Shown: positions 58,789 to 64,000 of the stretch, piece after piece
Layout of the letters: the number at the start of each line of letters is the position of its first letter
How positions within the stretch are numbered: the stretch's first letter is position 1
Assembly: GCA_944363565.1 (NCBI GenBank)
Contig: CALVUI010000001.1
Location: 186,001 to 250,000 of the forward strand
Length of the DNA stretch: 64,000 nucleotides
Direction of reading: 5' to 3'
DNA from: an uncultured Bacilli bacterium
Lineage (GTDB): Bacteria; Bacillota_I; Bacilli_A; RFN20; CAG-826
The notes under the pieces: generated by a model
What the model saw: only the letters and a program-made list of their open reading frames with translations
What the model was told of the DNA's origin: nothing
Databases searched by the model: none
Translations under genes and position numbers: made by a program

Positions 58789-58819
58789 TTTACAAACCCT
58801 TCGTTGCAGAGTATATACT
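58789..58819 (+). promoter_or_regulatory. Promoter of the marR-exporter operon, leaderless layout
   Basis: TTTACA (58789-58794) and TATACT (58814-58819) with 19 bp spacing. TATACT ends exactly 6 nt before the GTG of the MarR gene. Confidence 0.6.
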
Positions 58820-58825
58820 CACGGC

Positions 58826-59296
58826 GTGAACAATACTATCGAAAACCAAACCGACCTTACGGTGACCTTCGCCGAGGAACTGGCGGCCGTCATCCATGAA
58901 ATCCCCCCGGGCCCGATGGCCCTTTTCGGGGAGGAAATGGGGCGGGGAGCCGGGGCCGTCCTCTATGTCCTCTGGTTCAACGAAAGGGGCATCACGCCTG
59001 GGGAAATCGCTCAGGAACTCGGCTTTACCTCCAACCGGGTCGCCAACATCCTGAAGCGCCTTTACGAAAAGGGCTTCGTGGCGGTGGCCCAAGATCCCTT
59101 GGATCGGAGGAGGAGGCTAATTATCCTCACCCGTGAGGGAAGGGACTTCTGCCTCAAGGCCAAGGAAAGGATCGACGAGGCCGGAAAGCGCCTCTTCGCT
59201 TGCCTTGGCGAACACGATGCCATGGAACTGCTACGGATCCTTAAGAAGATCTGCGACTACGGAAAGAAAGGAGAGAAAGATGTTCAAGCTATATAA
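58826..59296 (+). CDS. MarR-family transcriptional regulator
   Basis: Seen: 156 residues from GTG: dimerisation helices at both ends and a winged helix (ITPGEIAQELGFTSNRVANILKRLYEKGFV, then DPLDRRRRLIILTREG). Known: MarR repressors bind palindromes upstream of their own operon and release on a ligand. The start is GTG at 58826, since upstream in-frame codons lie in the promoter. It overlaps the first exporter gene by 17 nt. A large palindrome upstream is the likely operator. Confidence 0.9.
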   Translation: MNNTIENQTDLTVTFAEELAAVIHEIPPGPMALFGEEMGRGAGAVLYVLWFNERGITPGEIAQELGFTSNRVANILKRLYEKGFVAVAQDPLDRRRRLIILTREGRDFCLKAKERIDEAGKRLFACLGEHDAMELLRILKKICDYGKKGEKDVQAI

Positions 59297-61163
59297 AAGG
59301 CTGAGCGGCCTCGACTATTTCCTTTTGTTCCTGATCCTCGGCTTTACCATCCTTCAGGTTTACTGCACGATGACGATGACCGATTACGTCTCGGGCATCA
59401 TCTCGGCCATCACCTATCTCAATTACCACAACAACCCGGCCGAGATGGGTGAGGAGGTCCTAAAGATCGTCAATTCCTTCGGTGGCCTCGAAGCCATCGG
59501 CAGGCTGGGACTCGAAGGCGCGACCGGCCTCCTCGGGCCCGAAGTCGGGCCGATGCTCTACAAGGTGGCCGTCGCCTCCATCAACGACATCTGGTGGAAC
59601 GGGGGCATGATCGTCCTGATGGCGGTCTCGATCGCCGCCGTCCAGGCCCTCATTTCCGTCTTGGCCTCGAAGATCGCCGCCGACCAGGCCACCAACCTCA
59701 GGACCGAACTGACCAGGAAGTGCGCCTCCTTCTCGCTTGCGGAGACCAACGCCTTCTCGACGGCTTCACTCATTACCAGGACCACCAACGACATCCAGCA
59801 GGTCCAAATCGCCAACATCATGCTGATCCGCATGATCCTGGCCGCCCCCATCACCGCCATCTGGGCCATCGTCAAGATCCAGGCCTCGAGCCTCGAGCTT
59901 ACCTTCGCCACCGCGGTCGCCATCGTCGTCCTTTTGGTCTTCGTCATCGCCATCATGTTACTGGTCATGCCGCGCTTCAAATTGATGCAGAAGCTGATTG
60001 ACCGCCTCAACGGGGTGACGAGGGAAAACCTCACCGGCATTAGGGTCGTCCACGCCTACAACGCCGAGGAATACCAGGAAGAAAAAAGCCTCAAGGCCAA
60101 TGAGGCTTTGACCAAAGCCAACCTCTTCACCGGCGAGGTCATGGCCCTGATGTCGCCGGCCATGTCCCTAGTGATGAACGGCCTCACCCTAGCCATCTAT
60201 TGGATCGGGGCCCTCCTCATCAACCAGGGCACCATTGATTACGCTACCGTCACCGCCTTCATGATGCTGGGGAGCCAGATCATCATGAGCTTCATGATGC
60301 TCCTCATGCTCTTCGTCCTCTGGCCCCGGGCCGAGGTCAGCGCCAAGCGTATCAACGAGGTCCTCGAGGCCGAGTCCTCGATCCTCGATCCGGTCCGCGA
60401 GACATTGCCCAAGGAAAAGGGGACCGTCGAATTCAAGGACGTCAGCTTCCGTTATCCCGACGCCGCCGAATACGTCTTGGAGCACATTTCCTTCAAGGCC
60501 AAGCAGGGCGACACCGTGGCCTTCATCGGGCCGACCGGTTCCGGTAAGTCGTCCCTTGTCAACCTCGCCTTCCGCCTCTATGACGTAACCGACGGGGAAG
60601 TGCTGGTCGACGGGGTCAACGTCAAGGACATGAAACAGTCGACCCTACGCGGATTATTCGGCTACGTCCCCCAGAAGGGTTTCCTCTTCAAGGGGACGGT
60701 CCGGGAAAACGTCGGACTGGGTCAGGACAGGCCCCTCAACGACGGTGAGTGCCAACGGGCCCTCGACATTTCCGGCTCCGACTTCGTCAAGGACATGGAA
60801 GGGGGCCTCGAGGCCCAGATCGTCCAAGGGGGCAAAAACGTCTCCGGGGGCCAAAAGCAAAGGCTTTGCATCGCCCGGGCCGTCGCCCTCCACCCCGAGA
60901 TCTACGTCTTCGACGACTCCTTCTCGGCCCTCGACTTCAAGACCGATAGGATGGTGAGGGAAAACCTCGCTCGCGAGGAAAAGGAGGCCACCAAGCTGAT
61001 CGTGGCCCAGCGGATCGGGACCATCATGGACGCCGATACCATCGTCGTCCTCAAGGAGGGGAAGGCCGTCGGGGTCGGGACCCACAAGGAACTCTTGCAG
61101 AATTGCCCCCTTTACCGTGAAATCGCCCTCAGCCAGCTTTCGAAGGAGGAACTTGGACTATGA
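59280..61163 (+). CDS. Heterodimeric ABC exporter, subunit with degenerate catalytic site
   Basis: Seen: 627 residues: six-helix exporter domain (about 1-345) with a long first extracellular loop rich in helices, then the ATPase: Walker A IGPTGSGKSS, Q-loop VPQKGFLF, signature NVSGGQKQRL and Walker B VFDDSFSALD, where Asp replaces the catalytic Glu. Known: in BmrCD/LmrCD-type heterodimers one subunit has this change. ATG follows GAAAGGAG inside the end of marR. It overlaps the partner by 4 nt. Multidrug or peptide export (inference). Confidence 0.92.
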   Translation: MFKLYKRLSGLDYFLLFLILGFTILQVYCTMTMTDYVSGIISAITYLNYHNNPAEMGEEVLKIVNSFGGLEAIGRLGLEGATGLLGPEVGPMLYKVAVASINDIWWNGGMIVLMAVSIAAVQALISVLASKIAADQATNLRTELTRKCASFSLAETNAFSTASLITRTTNDIQQVQIANIMLIRMILAAPITAIWAIVKIQASSLELTFATAVAIVVLLVFVIAIMLLVMPRFKLMQKLIDRLNGVTRENLTGIRVVHAYNAEEYQEEKSLKANEALTKANLFTGEVMALMSPAMSLVMNGLTLAIYWIGALLINQGTIDYATVTAFMMLGSQIIMSFMMLLMLFVLWPRAEVSAKRINEVLEAESSILDPVRETLPKEKGTVEFKDVSFRYPDAAEYVLEHISFKAKQGDTVAFIGPTGSGKSSLVNLAFRLYDVTDGEVLVDGVNVKDMKQSTLRGLFGYVPQKGFLFKGTVRENVGLGQDRPLNDGECQRALDISGSDFVKDMEGGLEAQIVQGGKNVSGGQKQRLCIARAVALHPEIYVFDDSFSALDFKTDRMVRENLAREEKEATKLIVAQRIGTIMDADTIVVLKEGKAVGVGTHKELLQNCPLYREIALSQLSKEELGL

Positions 61164-62932
61164 AACAATCGACGTTCAAGCCTCTGTTGAAGCTTTTTAA
61201 GGAACTGAAGCCTTATCTCTGGCAAATCGTGGGCGCCTTCGTCCTCTCGATCGGCTCGGTCATCATCGCCCTCTTGGCTCCTTCCTTCCTCTCCGACCTC
61301 ACCGACGAGATCACCAGAGGGGCCGCCACTTCGAGCATCGACCTGACCATCATCTTCAATAACGGCATCGTCCTGGCCAGCTTCTATTTCGCCTCCTTCG
61401 TCTTCAACTTCATCGGGAACTTCCTCTTCACCCGGGTCAGCCAGCTTTATGCCCGTGACCTCCGTAAGGCCATCTCCGAGAAGATCAACCGCCTCCCCCT
61501 CAAGTACCTCGACGCCCGGCAGTTCGGGGACACCCTTTCGGTCCTCACCAACGACGTCGACCAGGTCGGGAGCTCCCTCCACCAGGGGGCCGGGATGGCC
61601 CTCAACTCCGTCCTCATGTTGCTAGGGGTCTTGATCGCCATGTTCGCCACCTCCTGGCCCATGGCCCTGACGGTGGTGGCGACTTTGCCCCTCATGATCC
61701 TCTTCCTCTTGATGGTCACCAAACTCGCCATGCCGCGTTTCCGCAAGCGCCAAGAGCTTCTCGGCGAAGTCAACGCCGTGGTCGAAGAGCAGTTCTCGGG
61801 TCAGATGGTCATCAAGGCCTTTAGGGCCGAAAAGAAGATGGGCGAGGCCTTCGAGAAGAAGAACCAGGCCCTCAACAAGGTCATGTTCTCGGCCCAGATC
61901 TTCGGCGGCCTCATGCAGCCGGTCAACTCCTTCATCTCCTATCTGGCCTATGCCGCCGTCTGTATCGTCGGCGGGCTCCTGATGGGGACCGGCTTTGCCG
62001 GGGTCACCTTCGGGACCATCACCGCCTTCTTGGTCTACGCCAACCTCTTCCAAAGCCCCCTCACCCAACTCGGCCAGGTCTTAAATACCTTCCAGATGGC
62101 CGGCGCCAGCGCCGAACGGGTCTTCGCCCTCCTCGACGAAAAGGAAGTCGAAGACGATTCCCACTTGCCGCTTTACTTCACCGGGGAGAAATCCAAGCCG
62201 GTCAAGGGCGCGGTCGAGTTCAAGGACGTGGTCTTCGGCTATGACGAGGGAACCCCGATCGTCCATGGCTTCAGCGCCAAGATCGAGCCGGGAATGAAGG
62301 TCGCCATCGTCGGCCCGACCGGGGCCGGCAAGACGACGATCGTCAACCTCTTGATGCGTTTCTACGACATCTGGTCGGGAAAGATCACCATCGATGGCGT
62401 CGACACCGCCAAGATGAGGCGGAGCGAAGTCCGCGACCTCTTCGGTATGGTCCTCCAGGACACCTGGGTCTTCGAAGGGACGATCCGCGACAACATCACG
62501 TATGGCAAGGAAAGGGTCAGCGACGAGAAGATCCGCGAGGTCCTCAAGGAAAGCAATCTTCTGCACTTCGTCGATACCCTGCCCGGTGGCCTCGATTACG
62601 TCATCGAGGACGAAAGCTCGATCTCCGGGGGCCAGAAGCAGTTGCTGACCATTGCCCGGGCCATGATCGACAATGCCTCGATGCTGATCCTCGACGAAGC
62701 CACCAGCAACGTCGATACAAGGACAGAGGAACTGATCCAGGAAGCGATGGACCGCCTGACGGTCGGTCGGACTTCCTTCGTCATCGCCCACCGGCTCTCC
62801 ACCATCAAGGACGCCGACCTCATCTTGGTCCTCGACCACGGGAACGTCGTCGAGCAGGGGACCCACGAATCGCTCCTCGCGAAAAATGGTTTCTACGCCT
62901 CCCTCTACAATAGCCAGTTCAGCCTCGAATAA
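61160..62932 (+). CDS. Heterodimeric ABC exporter, subunit with intact catalytic Glu
   Basis: Seen: 590 residues: exporter membrane domain (about 20-330) and ATPase with Walker A VGPTGAGKTT, Q-loop VLQDTWVFEG, signature SISGGQKQLL, Walker B LILDEATSNVD and H-loop VIAHRLSTI. Known: pairs with the degenerate subunit encoded upstream; only one of two ATP sites hydrolyses fast. Terminator follows. Expression is presumably controlled by the MarR protein of the same operon. Confidence 0.94.
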   Translation: MKQSTFKPLLKLFKELKPYLWQIVGAFVLSIGSVIIALLAPSFLSDLTDEITRGAATSSIDLTIIFNNGIVLASFYFASFVFNFIGNFLFTRVSQLYARDLRKAISEKINRLPLKYLDARQFGDTLSVLTNDVDQVGSSLHQGAGMALNSVLMLLGVLIAMFATSWPMALTVVATLPLMILFLLMVTKLAMPRFRKRQELLGEVNAVVEEQFSGQMVIKAFRAEKKMGEAFEKKNQALNKVMFSAQIFGGLMQPVNSFISYLAYAAVCIVGGLLMGTGFAGVTFGTITAFLVYANLFQSPLTQLGQVLNTFQMAGASAERVFALLDEKEVEDDSHLPLYFTGEKSKPVKGAVEFKDVVFGYDEGTPIVHGFSAKIEPGMKVAIVGPTGAGKTTIVNLLMRFYDIWSGKITIDGVDTAKMRRSEVRDLFGMVLQDTWVFEGTIRDNITYGKERVSDEKIREVLKESNLLHFVDTLPGGLDYVIEDESSISGGQKQLLTIARAMIDNASMLILDEATSNVDTRTEELIQEAMDRLTVGRTSFVIAHRLSTIKDADLILVLDHGNVVEQGTHESLLAKNGFYASLYNSQFSLE

Positions 62933-62978
62933 GGCGAACTTGCTATTCCAAACAACCAAGGTTTACCTCCCCATCCCT

Positions 62979-63000
62979 AGGGCCCAAATGGGCCCTTTTT
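62979..63000 (+). terminator. Rho-independent terminator of the marR-exporter operon
   Basis: AGGGCCC-AAAT-GGGCCCT stem followed by TTTTTCTTTTTG. Confidence 0.93.
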
Positions 63001-63075
63001 CTTTTTGTTTCCGTAAAACCCAAGGAAAAGGAAATTTCGACCACTCCCGCGTGCGTATTCCCCGGCTACTTTGTT

Positions 63076-63081
63076 TATATT
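63076..63081 (+). promoter_or_regulatory. Candidate -10 of the sigma factor operon
   Basis: TATATT about 19 bp before the chosen ATG (63101), leaving a leader of about 13 nt with AAAGAGGA. No -35 is clear; an own-sigma promoter cannot be judged. Confidence 0.35.
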
Positions 63082-63100
63082 TATGGAAAGAGGAAACTTG

Positions 63101-63622
63101 ATGGAACTCGACAAAAGGGCCCTCCGCCTCTATTTCCAAAAGGACGAAGGGCTCGTCCACTACGTCTACGAACATTACTACCGCCTTCTTTATCATGTGG
63201 CCTATGGCCTTCTCAAGGTCAAAGAAGAAGCGGAAGACGCGGTCCAGGAAACCTTCCTAAAAAGCTTCGAGAAGAAGGCCGCGGACTTCAAGGGCCCCCG
63301 GGAATTCGTCTCCTTCCTCTGCACCGTCTGCCGTAACCTCTCACTCAACCGCCTGATGGTTAGGAAGAGGGAAACAGAACTAGGGGAGAGCGAGCCTGGT
63401 GATGGCGAGGAGACCTACGAAAGCGGCCTCTTCGAACGCCTCAAGCCCTCGCTGTTGGAAAAGGAGTACGACGCCCTCCTGCTAAGGGCCGGAGCCGGCT
63501 ATTCCTTCCGCGACATCGCCTTCTTCCTCCAAATGAAGGAAGGGGCGGCCAGGGCCCTCTACCACCGGGCCCTAGTAAAGGCCAAGAAGATCCTGAAAGG
63601 AGAAAAAGATGAAACTCGGTAA
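63101..63622 (+). CDS. ECF-type RNA polymerase sigma factor
   Basis: Seen: 173 residues: region 2 (VYEHYYRLLYHVAYGLLKVKEEAEDAVQETF) and region 4 (LRAGAGYSFRDIAFFLQMKEGAARALYHRALVKAKK) with only a short acidic linker between, the ECF pattern. Known: ECF sigmas redirect polymerase after an envelope signal and are held by a membrane anti-sigma factor. ATG at 63101 has AGAGGA about 6 nt upstream; an in-frame ATG at 63083 lies in the -10 region. It overlaps the next gene by 14 nt. Confidence 0.88.
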   Translation: MELDKRALRLYFQKDEGLVHYVYEHYYRLLYHVAYGLLKVKEEAEDAVQETFLKSFEKKAADFKGPREFVSFLCTVCRNLSLNRLMVRKRETELGESEPGDGEETYESGLFERLKPSLLEKEYDALLLRAGAGYSFRDIAFFLQMKEGAARALYHRALVKAKKILKGEKDETR

Positions 63623-64000
63623 GCGTCTAAGAGACGAGTATGAGCGCGTCTATCGTCCCTCTAGTGATTACGAGGCTTTCTGCCAGGATTCCGGAATATC
63701 CCCGCAGAAGAAAGATAAAAAGCCCGGATATTTCAATCCATTCAGGGCCGGACGTTACGTTTTGACCGCGGTTTCCTGTCTTCTCGTCGCCGTCATCGTC
63801 ATCCCCATCGGGGCCTTCCTCATCGCCTCGATCCGGATCAAGGATTCGGTCCGTTCCAACGAGGCCCGTTTCAGCCTCCAGGAGGTCGAACTGGCCCAGT
63901 CGAAGACCTTTAGGGCCCTCAACGAAATCGAGTACCGGGAGGACAATGGTTACCAAAAGGTCTCACCCTCATTTGCTTCCCATACCCTTTCCTTGGGCGA
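63609..64000 (+). CDS. Putative membrane anti-sigma factor, cut by right edge
   Basis: Seen: 130 codons and no stop before the window end. The N-terminal ~50 residues are cytosolic and basic (MKLGKRLRDEYERVYRPS), then one membrane helix (about 53-75, VLTAVSCLLVAVIVIPIGAFL), and the rest faces outward. Known: such one-helix proteins directly after ECF sigma genes usually bind and inhibit the sigma. No zinc HxxxCxxC motif is seen. The call rests on position and topology. Confidence 0.6.
   Translation, partial: MKLGKRLRDEYERVYRPSSDYEAFCQDSGISPQKKDKKPGYFNPFRAGRYVLTAVSCLLVAVIVIPIGAFLIASIRIKDSVRSNEARFSLQEVELAQSKTFRALNEIEYREDNGYQKVSPSFASHTLSLG

Overview
The window comes from a compact, GC-rich bacterial chromosome of Bacillota type. 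Two observations support this. Many blocks keep the gene order known from Bacillus: rqcH, gmk-priA-(rsmB)-rlmN-PP2C-Ser/Thr kinase-rpe-rpmB; ezrA-nifS-thiI; infC-rpmI-rplT; dnaB-dnaI; polA-mutM-coaE; pfkA-pyk. The regulation is also Bacillota-like: a T-box before thrS, a CIRCE element before groES-groEL, a cre-like operator before a LacI/CcpA-type gene and an attenuated infC leader. TGA is used as a stop. Several features suggest a reduced lineage near the Mollicutes, Erysipelotrichia or uncultured gut Bacilli (inference): fused or shortened proteins, missing members of conserved clusters, LicA-type kinase, EzrA, and GlgC/GlgD/GlgA. I see no rRNA, tRNA, CRISPR array, prophage or insertion sequence, and no gene-free stretch over 300 bases.

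Layout. 1-4377: the end of a thioredoxin-like lipoprotein, a VanZ protein carrying a large Ig-like insert, a LicA-like kinase and a short RqcH. 4433-13324: the gmk-to-rpmB translation/signalling cluster, which contains a degenerate RsmB and a kinase without PASTA domains. 13596-24721: glycogen synthesis (glgCDA), leuS, coaX with a probable pantothenate ECF S component, pepV, trmB, ytpR and pncB. 24837-31033: CcpA-like regulator, groES-groEL, tyrS, and a membrane XRE regulator divergent from a lipoprotein. 31185-41271: rpsD, ezrA-nifS-thiI-nicotinamidase, infC operon, a GNAT/DegV pair, a membrane protein and an alkyltransferase-like protein. 41391-46799: thrS with T-box, then pfkA-pyk-ROK kinase. 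46932-55997: replication genes dnaB-dnaI, a mutM-coaE fusion, polA and dnaE. 56032-64000: FtsX-type ABC transporter, MarR-controlled heterodimeric ABC exporter, and an ECF sigma/anti-sigma pair cut by the right edge.

How the genes work together. The window covers NAD salvage (pncB plus a nicotinamidase-like hydrolase), CoA supply (coaX, ECF S component, coaE domain), lower glycolysis with glycogen storage, tRNA thiolation (nifS-thiI), and primosome loading plus the two main polymerases. Most transcription units start in one of two ways. Units with leaders and Shine-Dalgarno sites are mostly ribosomal, chaperone or RNA-controlled genes. Many other first genes have a -10 hexamer only about 5-10 nt before the start codon, which predicts leaderless or nearly leaderless mRNAs.

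The most notable observations are the recurrent leaderless promoter layout, an RsmB-like protein lacking the SAM motif and both catalytic cysteines, a DnaI with Arg in place of the Walker A Lys, a MutM-CoaE fusion, and the VanZ/Ig architecture. All functional statements rest on reading motifs and context by eye; no database search was run.
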